Below, one piece after another: positions 44,295 through 52,137 of a stretch of DNA of 64,000 nt. The translations under genes and the position numbers were made by a program. The notes below the pieces were generated by a model. The model was not told the DNA's origin and made no database searches. It saw nothing but the letters and a program-made list of their open reading frames with translations. How positions within the stretch are numbered: the stretch's first letter is position 1; each line of letters opens with the position of its first letter. Source of the stretch: Gordonia soli NBRC 108243 (lineage in GTDB: Bacteria; Actinomycetota; Actinomycetes; Mycobacteriales; Mycobacteriaceae); contig NZ_BANX01000006.1 of the NCBI RefSeq assembly GCF_000334455.1, positions 1 through 64,000 on the forward strand. Reading direction: 5' to 3'.

Positions 44295-45466
44295 TTCGCC
44301 ACCCGCCCCAACTCGGCCTCGTACTTCTTGGTCATGTGCTCGACCGCCTTGACGTGCTCGGCGGCCTGCCCCGCCCGTACGGATTGGGCACGCTCGGCGG
44401 CGTCGATCATCGGTTGTGCCTGACCCTGGAAGTACGGGATCACGTCCTGTGCGAACAACTCGTACGAGCGTCGGGTCGCCTGCGGGTTGGCCCAATCGTG
44501 GCCCTGGACCAGCAAGGTGCCGAATCCACCGGACTGATCGACCAGGCGTTGCACTTGGGCGCGTGCTTCGTCGGCGGTGCCGATCACACCGATCCCGGAC
44601 GTGTTGATGAAGTCGATCATCTCGTGCTTGTTGGTGCCGCGGACGTCCATCTGCGGGAATGCCGCGACGTGCTGGAGGTAGTTGAACCAGTACTCGATGC
44701 CGTGCTCGACATCGGCGTACGCCTGCTCCTTGGTCTCCGCGATGTGGAACGGGCCGACGAGGCGCCAGGTGGAGCGGTCCACCTCGTCGCTGCGACCGGC
44801 CTGCGCGGCGAACTCCTCCAACATGCCCCAGTGATGTTGCAGCGCACTGAAACCGTCGGCGGTGAGGGTGGCCGCGATGGACAGCAGCCCGATGCCGTAC
44901 TTGCCCGCCAGGCGGGCGCCGGTCGGCGACGCGATGGCGGCGACGACGACGTCGAACAGGGGATCGGAGTACGGCGCCATCTGGATCTTCGCGTCGAAGA
45001 GCTCGTGGGTGCGGGTCTTTGCCGACACCGTCTCGCCCCGCAGCAGCCGCATGATGATGTCGGTGTTCTCGGCGAGCAGCTCACGGGTGTCGATCTGCGA
45101 GAGTCCGAGCATCGCGGCGTCGGTGGGCAGTGATCCGGGACCCAATCCGAAGAGGGCGCGGCCGCGGGTCAGATGGTCGAGCATGACCATCCGCTCCGCT
45201 GCCCACAGCGGATTGTGGTACGACACCGAGGTCACACCGGTACCGAGCTTGATCCGGCTGGTGCGCTCGCCGGCGGCGGCGATCATGATCTCCGGCGATG
45301 CGTAGATCTCGGCGCCGGCCGAATGGTGTTCGCCGAACCATGCCTCGTCGTAGCCCAGCTGTTCGAGGTACTGGACCAACTCCAGATCGCGCTGCAGCAG
45401 CAGCGTGGGGTTCTGGCCGGGCTCGTGGATGGGGGCGAGGAATGTTCCGAACTTCAACCTGCTCAT
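44291..45466 (-). CDS. LLM-class monooxygenase, head of a two-component operon
   Basis: A 391-residue bacterial-luciferase-like monooxygenase: LKFGTFLAPIHEPGQNPTLLLQRDLELVQYLEQLGYDEAWFGEHHSAG, RTSRIKLGTGVTSVSYHNPLWAAERMVMLDHLTRGRALFGLGPGSLP. This resembles limonene 1,2-monooxygenase-type and alkane-sulfonate-like proteins. It heads four coupled genes (SRPBCC, flavin reductase, VOC-like). It is divergent from a LysR gene (45632), with a 165-bp gap holding GTGTGACGTGGGTAATACAC at 45482-45501, a possible LysR site. The substrate is unknown; a terpene or other hydrophobic compound is plausible. Confidence 0.87.
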   Translation of the reverse strand: MSRLKFGTFLAPIHEPGQNPTLLLQRDLELVQYLEQLGYDEAWFGEHHSAGAEIYASPEIMIAAAGERTSRIKLGTGVTSVSYHNPLWAAERMVMLDHLTRGRALFGLGPGSLPTDAAMLGLSQIDTRELLAENTDIIMRLLRGETVSAKTRTHELFDAKIQMAPYSDPLFDVVVAAIASPTGARLAGKYGIGLLSIAATLTADGFSALQHHWGMLEEFAAQAGRSDEVDRSTWRLVGPFHIAETKEQAYADVEHGIEYWFNYLQHVAAFPQMDVRGTNKHEMIDFINTSGIGVIGTADEARAQVQRLVDQSGGFGTLLVQGHDWANPQATRRSYELFAQDVIPYFQGQAQPMIDAAERAQSVRAGQAAEHVKAVEHMTKKYEAELGRVAK

Positions 45467-45631
45467 GTGAGGCTCCCTGCGGTGTGACGTGGGTAATACA
45501 CAGCTGAACGCTATGAGCGGGGACACCCTGCGCGTAAGTCCGCAGAGGTAGACATTCACGCGGGTATGGCATCCACACGTGTCGGCCCCCGATGCGCCGG
45601 GCGGCGGGCTGATGCGGCCTAAGGTCGGTCC

Positions 45632-46531
45632 ATGGACATCAAGCGGCTCCGGCTCCTGCGCGAGTTCGCCGACCGCGGGTCGGTCGGGGCGGTTGCCACC
45701 GCGATGCACATGACGCCGTCGGCGGTGTCCCAGCAGTTCAAGGTGCTCGCCCGCGAGGCGGGCGTCGAGATCCTGGAACACGACGGTCGCGGTGTACGCT
45801 TGACCGCCGCCGGGCAGGCACTGGTGCTACGTGCAGACGAGGTGATCACCGCGGTGGACCGTGCCCACGACGAGATGACCACGTATCGCTCGGGGACGTC
45901 GACGGTCCGGCTCGCCATGTTCCCGTCCGGGGCCACGCTGTTGCTCCCTCGTCTCCTCGATCGCACGACGGGGACGGACATCGCGGTGTCCGCATTCCAC
46001 CTCGAGGTCGGTTATCCCGATGCCGCACCGGCGCTGGCCGATTTCGACACCGTGGTCACCCATCGCGACGAGCGAACCGCGAGCCTCACGGTCCCGCGAG
46101 TCGCCGTGACCGAGCTGATGCGTGAGCCGGTGGACGTGATCGTCTCGCGCACTTCACCTCTGGCAGAGCGCGACGCAGTCGAGGTCGGTGAGCTCGCCGA
46201 CCACGACTGGATCAGCGTGGAGGGTGGATTCCCCGTCGACGACGTCTTGCTGTCGATCTCGGCCGCGACAGGTGTCGCACCCCGAGTGACCCAACGCATG
46301 CTCGATTTCGCCACGATCGAGGCCCTGGTGGCCGCCGATCACGGGATCGCCCTGATGCCGCGCTTCGCCGTCAAACACCCGGGGGTGCATCCGCTGGTGC
46401 TGAAAGGTGTTCGCGCCGCGCGCGTCTACGAGACGCTCACCCGGCCGGGGCCGCGACGATCGGTGCGATCGGTGGTCGAGATGCTGGAAGCCGTGGCCGC
46501 GGAGATCGCCGGCTCGTCGGGCGAACGCTGA
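45632..46531 (+). CDS. LysR-family transcriptional regulator
   Basis: A 299-residue LysR regulator. The N-terminal winged HTH reads MDIKRLRLLREFADRGSVGAVATAMHMTPSAVSQQFKVLAREAGVEILEHDGRGVRLTAAG; the effector-binding domain follows from residue 90. It is divergent from the monooxygenase operon, the standard layout for a LysR activator of a catabolic operon, so its inducer is probably a substrate or intermediate of that pathway. It converges on the TRIC-channel gene with a 2-bp gap. Confidence 0.9.
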   Translation: MDIKRLRLLREFADRGSVGAVATAMHMTPSAVSQQFKVLAREAGVEILEHDGRGVRLTAAGQALVLRADEVITAVDRAHDEMTTYRSGTSTVRLAMFPSGATLLLPRLLDRTTGTDIAVSAFHLEVGYPDAAPALADFDTVVTHRDERTASLTVPRVAVTELMREPVDVIVSRTSPLAERDAVEVGELADHDWISVEGGFPVDDVLLSISAATGVAPRVTQRMLDFATIEALVAADHGIALMPRFAVKHPGVHPLVLKGVRAARVYETLTRPGPRRSVRSVVEMLEAVAAEIAGSSGER

Positions 46532-46533
46532 GC

Positions 46534-47157
46534 TCAGGCGGACCGCGTCCGTCGAGGTGCCGGCGGGAGTTTCCATCCGGCGGCGAGTCCGGCGAGTCGC
46601 AGCCCCGTGGCCGACACCGCACCCACGATCAGCCACACCGGTTCGGCGATGTCGGTGTACGTGGAGCCCACGGCGACGATGGTCGATCCGATGAGGGCCG
46701 GAACGGCGTAGAGATCACTGGGCTGCAACAGCAACGGGATCTCACGGACGAGTACGTCACGGAGCAGGCCGCCTCCGACCGCGGTGAGGAGACCGACGAC
46801 CGCGGCCGCGAATGCGCTGCTGTGGACCGCGACCGCGATGCTCGCGCCGGTGGCCGCGAACAGCCCCATGCCGATGGCGTCGAGGATGAGGATGGTGCGG
46901 CGCAGCGCGGTGAACGCGGGGTGGAAGAAGAAGACCACCAGCGCCACCACGGAGGTGATGGTCACCGGCACCCAGTTCTGCACCGCAGCAGGCGGCGTCG
47001 ATCCCAGCAGGACGTCGCGCAGGATTCCGCCGCCGACGCCGGTCAGCGCGGCGACGGTGACGATGCCCCAGAGGTCGAGGTCCTTGCGGACGCCCACGAG
47101 CGCTCCCGAGGCCGCGAACACCGCGACGCCGATGTAGTTCAGGCTATTCAGCAGCAT
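46534..47157 (-). CDS. TRIC-type cation channel (YadS/UPF0126 family)
   Basis: A 207-residue membrane protein with seven helices built from two repeats. Each repeat carries the marker GVGGGILRDVL and AVGGGLLRDVLVRE. Prokaryotic TRIC homologues are trimeric monovalent-cation channels. The 25-residue basic tail (WKLPPAPRRTRSA) is cytoplasmic. It lies 6 bp downstream of the acetyltransferase gene and shares its direction, so co-transcription is likely, but no functional link is obvious. Confidence 0.88.
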   Translation of the reverse strand: MLLNSLNYIGVAVFAASGALVGVRKDLDLWGIVTVAALTGVGGGILRDVLLGSTPPAAVQNWVPVTITSVVALVVFFFHPAFTALRRTILILDAIGMGLFAATGASIAVAVHSSAFAAAVVGLLTAVGGGLLRDVLVREIPLLLQPSDLYAVPALIGSTIVAVGSTYTDIAEPVWLIVGAVSATGLRLAGLAAGWKLPPAPRRTRSA

Positions 47158-47163
47158 CGTGGA

Positions 47164-47985
47164 TCAGTACCGGTGCTCGAGCCAGTCGACGGCGAAGGCG
47201 CAGATCGCGGCCGCGTCGACAACCAGTGTCCGTGCGGCACCGACGGTTCCGAGTCGATGTGGTTCGCTCGCCACGAACTCGGTGACGATGTCGGCGAAGT
47301 AGTCCTCGGCGGGGCCCTCCACGATCGGGTCGCCGGTGTCGAACTCCTCGAACATGTGCCAGGTGACCCCGCCGTCTCCTTCACGCATGTCACCGTCGCG
47401 CAGGGGTGCCTCGTACCGGATGACACGCTTGTTCTCGATGTCGGCGAGATGTTCGGCGTGATGGAGCAGGGTCATCGTATCCCACGGAGCCCCGAGCATC
47501 ACCACCTTGCCGCCCCGGTCGACCAGGCGGGCGAGTGGGGAGCCGTCGCCGTAGCCGTAGTCCAACGGATGGTCCGCCGTCATCGCTTCTGCGGCATCGC
47601 CGACCGCGGCCACCGACGCGCCGGGATTCCCGCTTCGTCGGCTCCCTGGCCAGGTGCGCAGGAACTCCGGTAGCGCGCCGTTGTCGCGAATCGCGCGGGA
47701 GCGCAGCGGGTCGAAGGGCGCGACGCGGTCTCGCCAGCGGTCGGGCAGTCGTCCGGAATCATCGAGCAGTTCATGGTGATTCGATGACCAGTCCGTGTAA
47801 CCGAGGACGGTCCCGCCGGGAGCCACGGCGTCGACGAGACCACCCACGACGTCGTCGGGACCATTGAGGAGAGGACCGATCGCGCGGAGCGCGCCGTGTG
47901 CCATCACGATGTCGCCGGGCGCGAGGCCGAGCGCCTGGAGGTCGGCACTGATCCGGTCGCGGGTCACGAATGCAGGTGTGCTCAT
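47164..47985 (-). CDS. AAC(3)-family aminoglycoside N-acetyltransferase-like protein
   Basis: A 273-residue protein of the antibiotic N-acetyltransferase (AAC(3)) family. Characteristic segments: LGLAPGDIVMAHGALRAIGPLLNGPDDVVGGLVDAV, PGGTVLGYTDWSS, FDPLRSRAIRDNGALPEFLRTWPGSRRSGNPGASVAAVG, GSPLARLVDRGGKVVMLGAPWDTMTLLHHAEHLADIENKRVIRYE. The resemblance is to the AAC(3)-II/III type rather than AAC(3)-IV. ATG 47985 has a strong AGGAGG ribosome-binding site. It would acetylate the 3-amino group of deoxystreptamine drugs with acetyl-CoA, but chromosomal copies often do not confer resistance. No transposon is adjacent. Confidence 0.88.
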   Translation of the reverse strand: MSTPAFVTRDRISADLQALGLAPGDIVMAHGALRAIGPLLNGPDDVVGGLVDAVAPGGTVLGYTDWSSNHHELLDDSGRLPDRWRDRVAPFDPLRSRAIRDNGALPEFLRTWPGSRRSGNPGASVAAVGDAAEAMTADHPLDYGYGDGSPLARLVDRGGKVVMLGAPWDTMTLLHHAEHLADIENKRVIRYEAPLRDGDMREGDGGVTWHMFEEFDTGDPIVEGPAEDYFADIVTEFVASEPHRLGTVGAARTLVVDAAAICAFAVDWLEHRY

Positions 47986-48053
47986 GAACGATCCTCCTGG
48001 CGGCACGCGGGCCGCTGTGCCGCGGCGCGGCCCTTCTCACCATCGCGCATCGG

Positions 48054-49001
48054 TCAAGCAGTTTTCTCGGGACCGGTCGTCGGCACACGACGACTGCTCG
48101 GATTGACTCCGGTGGTCCGCTTGAACGCGGTGCTGAAGGTGAACGCGTCGGCATATCCGACTTCGCGGGCCACCTCGGCGATGGTGAGATCCGGACGGTC
48201 GGCGAGTCGATCGGCCGCCACCGTCATCCGCCAGCGGGTGAGATAGGTCAGCGGCGGCTCACCGACCAAGTCGGTGAATCGTTTGGCGAGTGTTGCGCGT
48301 GAGACGCCGACACGTCGGGCGAGGGTCGACACCGTCCACGGTGTGTCGAGTTCGCTGTGCATGACGTTCAGCGCGTCACCGACGATCGGATCGTGCAGAG
48401 CCGAATACCACTGTGGTGCAGCGTCGTCCTGGAAATCGAACCAGTCGCGGAGCGCGCACACCAACAACCAGTCGAGCAGACGGTCGAGCACGGCCTGCTG
48501 CCCGGGCCGGTCGGTGGAGACCTCCGCAGCGATGAGCCGCGCGATCGGATCGGCGTTGCCGTGCCCGGGAATCCGAATGACCGGTGGCAGGGCGCCGAGG
48601 AGGCGGTCACCGATCTCACCGCGGACGGGATAGGCGCCGACGATCATCGACGTGGTGTCGGCCGAGGCCTCGCCGCACGCTCCCCAACCCCGGTGGTGCA
48701 GCGCTCCGCCGACCGCGGGAGCCGAGCAGTGCTCTCCGCATGCCTCCGGGATGGCGGTGGTTCCGGGCTCGTCGACGAAGCCGAACGTCTCCGGCCCGCG
48801 GATGACGACGGTGGTGCCGGCGGTGACGCGCAATGGCTCCCGGCCATCCTGGACGATCCATCCGGCTCCGTCGAGGATCACGCCGAGGGTCAACGGTGGA
48901 CCGTCGACGAAGTCGAGAGACCACGGCGCCGAGAGAGTCGGGTAGCCGAACACGGAGCCGTGCGCACGCACGCCGCGCAGCAGGTCCCCGAATGCATCCA
49001 T
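48054..49001 (-). CDS. AraC-family regulator with cupin sensing domain
   Basis: A 315-residue regulator, similar to the group with an N-terminal cupin (LSAPWSLDFVDGPPLTLGVILDGAGWIVQDGREPLRVTAGTTVVIRGPETFGF) and a Cys pair in the loop (EACGEHC and GACGEAS). The C-terminal AraC double HTH is PWTVSTLARRVGVSRATLAKRFTDLVGEPPLTYLTRWRMTVAADRLADRPDLTIAEVAREVGYADAFTFSTAFKRTTGVNPSS. It is divergent from the NmrA-like gene (49084), with 82 bp between, which suggests that it regulates it. Cys residues could sense redox state. Confidence 0.87.
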   Translation of the reverse strand: MDAFGDLLRGVRAHGSVFGYPTLSAPWSLDFVDGPPLTLGVILDGAGWIVQDGREPLRVTAGTTVVIRGPETFGFVDEPGTTAIPEACGEHCSAPAVGGALHHRGWGACGEASADTTSMIVGAYPVRGEIGDRLLGALPPVIRIPGHGNADPIARLIAAEVSTDRPGQQAVLDRLLDWLLVCALRDWFDFQDDAAPQWYSALHDPIVGDALNVMHSELDTPWTVSTLARRVGVSRATLAKRFTDLVGEPPLTYLTRWRMTVAADRLADRPDLTIAEVAREVGYADAFTFSTAFKRTTGVNPSSRRVPTTGPEKTA

Positions 49002-49083
49002 GCCGATCACCGTAGACGAATGCGCATGCGAACTGGCGTCACGACCATGGATCAGTCCACGGCGGCCGTGATGGTGTTGCTCC

Positions 49084-49944
49084 ATGAGCAACGACACCGT
49101 CCTCGTCCTCGGCGCCTCCGGAAAGACCGGGCGCCGCGTCGCCGCCCGGCTGCGCGTCATGGGCTGCCCGGTCCGCACCGCCTCGCGATCCAGCGCCCAC
49201 CGCTTCGACTGGTCGGACCCCGACACCTGGGATCCGGTGCTGGCCGGCGTCGGCTCGGTGTACCTGGTGCCACCGACCTTCGTCGGACCGGTCGCCGACT
49301 TCGTCGCGCGAGCCGAGGCCGCCGGCGTGCAGCGGCTGGTGGTGCTCTCGGGACGCAACGCCGATCAGTGGGGCAGCGACGACTTCGGTGCCGAGATGCT
49401 GGCCGCCGAGGCGGCGGTCCGCGATTCGGCCCTCGACTGGACGATCCTGCGCGCATCCAACTTTCAACAGAACTTCACCGAAGACGTCTTCGCGGACGGA
49501 GTCATCGCCGGAGTGGTCGCGCTACCTGTCGGCGAGGTGCCCGAGCCGTTCATCGACGTCGAGGACATCGCCGAGGTCGCAGTCACGGTGTTGACGTCGA
49601 CCGGCCACACCGGCCGGATCTACGAGTTGTCCGGACCACGCGCGCTGACCTTCGCCGAGGCGGTCGGCCAGATATCGGCGGCCACCGACCGGCCCATCGA
49701 GTTCCGGCAGCTGACCTTCGGCGAGCACATCGAGAGTCGGATCGCGGAGGGATGGCCGCGTACCGACGCCGAGAGTCTGACCGCGATGTTCGAGATCATG
49801 TCCACCGGCGTGATCTCGACGACCAGCGACGATGTGCGGCAGTTGCTCGGCAGGGAGGCGGCGCCGTTCGAGGACTACGTGGTGCGGACCGCGGCGTCGG
49901 GTGCGTGGGACATCGACGACCGGGAGGCCGGGCCCGCCATCTGA
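49084..49944 (+). CDS. NmrA-like NAD(P)-binding protein
   Basis: A 286-residue atypical SDR with Rossmann motif VLVLGASGKTGRRVAARL, then WTILRASNFQQNF and EPFIDVEDIAEVAVTVLT, as in NmrA/HSCARG, quinone oxidoreductase QOR2 and ergot-alkaloid EasG-like proteins. The catalytic SDR Tyr-Lys pair is missing, so it may reduce quinones or bind NADP as a sensor. It is divergent from the AraC gene, which is a common regulator pairing for this family. Confidence 0.85.
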   Translation: MSNDTVLVLGASGKTGRRVAARLRVMGCPVRTASRSSAHRFDWSDPDTWDPVLAGVGSVYLVPPTFVGPVADFVARAEAAGVQRLVVLSGRNADQWGSDDFGAEMLAAEAAVRDSALDWTILRASNFQQNFTEDVFADGVIAGVVALPVGEVPEPFIDVEDIAEVAVTVLTSTGHTGRIYELSGPRALTFAEAVGQISAATDRPIEFRQLTFGEHIESRIAEGWPRTDAESLTAMFEIMSTGVISTTSDDVRQLLGREAAPFEDYVVRTAASGAWDIDDREAGPAI

Positions 49945-49951
49945 TCTCGTC

Positions 49952-50061
49952 GATCGTGCGCTCTGGATCGTCGACTGTGCACCCGCCGGGGGATGTTCGT
50001 CGTGCAGACCGCGTCGACGACCGAGTTCACGTGCACGGTCGACGTTTTCGAGCGCACGGTC
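49952..50061. repeat. Imperfect long inverted repeat (31-bp arms)
   Basis: The 31-bp arms at 49952-49982 and 50031-50061 are complementary at 25 of 31 positions. The inner 13 bp (GTCGACTGTGCAC with GTGCACGGTCGAC) and the outer GTGCGCTC/GAGCGCAC are the best-paired parts. It follows the NmrA-like gene by 8 bp and may end its transcription, or be a palindromic repeat element. Confidence 0.5.
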
Positions 50062-50352
50062 GGCGGCAGGGACTGTCGGCCGGGCTCGGGTGTCGGATCG
50101 GAATCCGTTTCGGGGTCGAGAGCGTGCCGGCCGGATTTCATCGGAGAGTTCCTCTTCGTGGCTCGCTTGCCGCGAGGACCGGCCGGTACGGGAGATCACC
50201 CTGCTGGCTCAGATGTCGTCGTCGTCGTTCCGTCGGGGCGCGGCGGCGTCTGGTCGCGGCGCGGTGTCGTCTCGGGGGGGGGGCAGCAGACGACACTCGG
50301 TCGACGGTTTTAAGCACACGACCACTGCGAAAGGGCTACCTACGGGACCGTA

Positions 50353-50370
50353 ACCTACGCTATCGTAGGT
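50353..50370. promoter_or_regulatory. Perfect inverted repeat upstream of plsC-like gene
   Basis: ACCTACG (50353-50359), 4 bases, CGTAGGT (50364-50370) end 2 bases before the ATG. A related half-palindrome TACGGGACCGTA (50341-50352) directly precedes it. Position over the start suggests a repressor operator. A regulator of membrane lipid genes is a plausible binder; none is encoded next door. Confidence 0.5.
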
Positions 50371-50372
50371 TC

Positions 50373-51125
50373 ATGGACGTCGAGCTCAGCCGTGTGGACG
50401 AGGTGTACGCGCACTACCGGCAGCACCAGCAATCTGTGCGGCGGGCGCAGTCGATGTACGGCATCCTGGCGATGCGTCACCGCCCCCGTGTGCGCTACAT
50501 CGACGATGCCCGGCACGAGTTGCGGCGCGTGGCTCGACGGTCGGGTCCGCCGCTGCTGATCGCCGTCAACCACATCCGCGAGACCGACCCGTTGGTGCTC
50601 GCCGCGGCGGGCTTCCTCTCGCCATTGCGGGCGCGGATCGGTCACATGCGGGTGCTGGCGAAGGACGAGTTGTTCGTGGAGTCCGTCCAGCGCGACAAGA
50701 TCGACGCCCTCGGCGGCATCCCGGTGTTCCGCCCCAAGGACCACGAGATCAGGGCCGCGGTCGCCGCAGCCCAGCAGATGTTCGAGGTGTGCGCCGACCG
50801 CATGGTGCGCGGCGATTCGATCGCCATCTTCCCGGAGGGCACCTGCAACACCGAAGAGCCTGCGACAGTACAGAAATTGAGCAGCGGCGTCGGCCACATC
50901 GCGGTGCAGGCGCGAAACGCGGGCGCCGACGCGCCGCAGCTCGTGGCGATCGGGCTCGCGTACCCGCCGGAGCGTGGTGGCCGAGCGGGCCGACCCGTCG
51001 TCGTGATGTCGAGCCCGGCGGAACTGACCGCCGCGGTCGCATCGACACCTGCGGCGGTCACACGCCTCGTCGCCGACCGTCTTCAGGAGTCGGTCAGCCG
51101 CGCGTACGAGCTCGCAGAACGGTAA
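50373..51125 (+). CDS. 1-acylglycerol-3-phosphate acyltransferase (PlsC family)
   Basis: A 250-residue acyltransferase. It has the catalytic NHIRETD (HX4D motif near residue 69), the substrate motif IFPEGTCN (about 152-159) and a final region typical of LPLAT proteins. It acylates lysophosphatidic acid or a related acceptor during phospholipid synthesis. No membrane helix is obvious, so it is probably peripheral. ATG 50373 lies just behind a palindromic operator, with little space for a ribosome-binding site, so the transcript may be leaderless. It converges on the NMO gene. Confidence 0.87.
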   Translation: MDVELSRVDEVYAHYRQHQQSVRRAQSMYGILAMRHRPRVRYIDDARHELRRVARRSGPPLLIAVNHIRETDPLVLAAAGFLSPLRARIGHMRVLAKDELFVESVQRDKIDALGGIPVFRPKDHEIRAAVAAAQQMFEVCADRMVRGDSIAIFPEGTCNTEEPATVQKLSSGVGHIAVQARNAGADAPQLVAIGLAYPPERGGRAGRPVVVMSSPAELTAAVASTPAAVTRLVADRLQESVSRAYELAER

Positions 51126-51161
51126 CGCCGGGCGGGTGAACCGGCCATGCGGGGCGGTCGG

Positions 51162-52130
51162 TCACCTGTCCGGAGACGCGTCCCGGAGCAGTTGCATCGC
51201 ACCGACACCGAGGCGCGCCAGGATGGCGGCCACCGGTTCGACGGAATCGATCCGGCCGACGCCGACCCCGGCGTCGACAGCCGGGGGAGCGGCGGCCGCG
51301 GCATCGGCGCGCAGCGCGTCGTCGGCCTCCAGGGCGTCGACTCCATCGGTCCAGCGATCGGTGAACCCGTTGCGCACCACCCGATTCAGGAAGCGGGCAG
51401 GCCACGGCCACCCCTCGATGACGTCATAGGCGCGAGTCAGCACGGTCTCGTCCGCCCGCGCGGCGACCAGTGTGTCCTTGGCTTCCGCCGGTGCCAGCGA
51501 CTCGACCGTCGCCGACAACGCGGTGCCGATCCATGCACCTGCCGCCCCCGCGGCGAGGACGGCGGCCAACGATCGTGGCGATGCGACACCGCCCGCCGCG
51601 AGCACCGGAAGGTCGACGACCTCCAGCACCGCGTCGAGCAGTGGGAGCAGCGCGCCAGTGGGATCGCCGTGGCCACCTCCGTCGGCGCCGCGGGCGACCA
51701 GAACGTCGACGCCGGCATCGCCCGCCACGCGGGCCTGCTCCGGCGCGTACACCTGTGTCGCGGTGCGGATGCCGGCATCCCTGGCCCGGTCCACCCAGTC
51801 GAACCGATCCCCGAAACTCACCGACAGCAGGGTCGGCCGGGTGTCGACGGCCAGGTCGAGGAGGTCGGGGTGCTCACGGATCTTCCAGTCGACCACGCCG
51901 ATCCCGAACGGCAGCGCTGCGTCGAAGCCGGGGGCCGCGCGGTGTGCGTCGAGCTGAGCACGCAGGGCGGCAGTCGACCCCGAACTGCCCATGCCGATCA
52001 TCCCGAGTCCGCCGGCCGCCGACACGGCGGCGGCCAGTCGGCCACCGGCGACGCCGCCCATCGGGGCGTTGACGATGGGCAGGCCGAGCCGAAGGCTCGA
52101 TGACCAGGCGGTGGCGAGCCGATCGGTCAC
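51162..52130 (-). CDS. Nitronate monooxygenase-family flavoprotein
   Basis: A 322-residue 2-nitropropane-dioxygenase-like FMN enzyme: RLGLPIVNAPMGGVAGGRLAAAVSAAGGLGMIGMG at the N-terminus, VLVARGADGGGHGD in the phosphate-binding loop, and LAAGGVASPRSLAAVLAAGAAGAWIGTAL in the C-terminal half. It oxidises propionate-3-nitronate or similar toxins, or acts as an enoyl-reductase-like enzyme. GTG 52130 lies 7 bp after the mmpL3 stop, so it may be co-transcribed with mmpL3 on the minus strand. It matches no gene I know beside M. tuberculosis mmpL3. Confidence 0.87.
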   Translation of the reverse strand: MTDRLATAWSSSLRLGLPIVNAPMGGVAGGRLAAAVSAAGGLGMIGMGSSGSTAALRAQLDAHRAAPGFDAALPFGIGVVDWKIREHPDLLDLAVDTRPTLLSVSFGDRFDWVDRARDAGIRTATQVYAPEQARVAGDAGVDVLVARGADGGGHGDPTGALLPLLDAVLEVVDLPVLAAGGVASPRSLAAVLAAGAAGAWIGTALSATVESLAPAEAKDTLVAARADETVLTRAYDVIEGWPWPARFLNRVVRNGFTDRWTDGVDALEADDALRADAAAAAPPAVDAGVGVGRIDSVEPVAAILARLGVGAMQLLRDASPDR

Positions 52131-52137
52131 CGGCGGG

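Larger units (their letters stand above)
49945..50372. other. 428-bp intergenic region with inverted repeat and G10 tract
   Basis: There is no gene I can support. The 49952-50061 inverted repeat, the 10-G homopolymer at 50274-50283 and the operator at 50353-50370 are the notable features. The rest is ordinary GC-rich sequence with weak open frames on both strands. Confidence 0.5.

Noticed and set aside
48357..50372. Long plus-strand frame running into the plsC-like gene
   Set aside because: Only the final 250 codons, from ATG 50373, match a protein family; the upstream part is antisense to AraC and out of frame with the NmrA-like gene.
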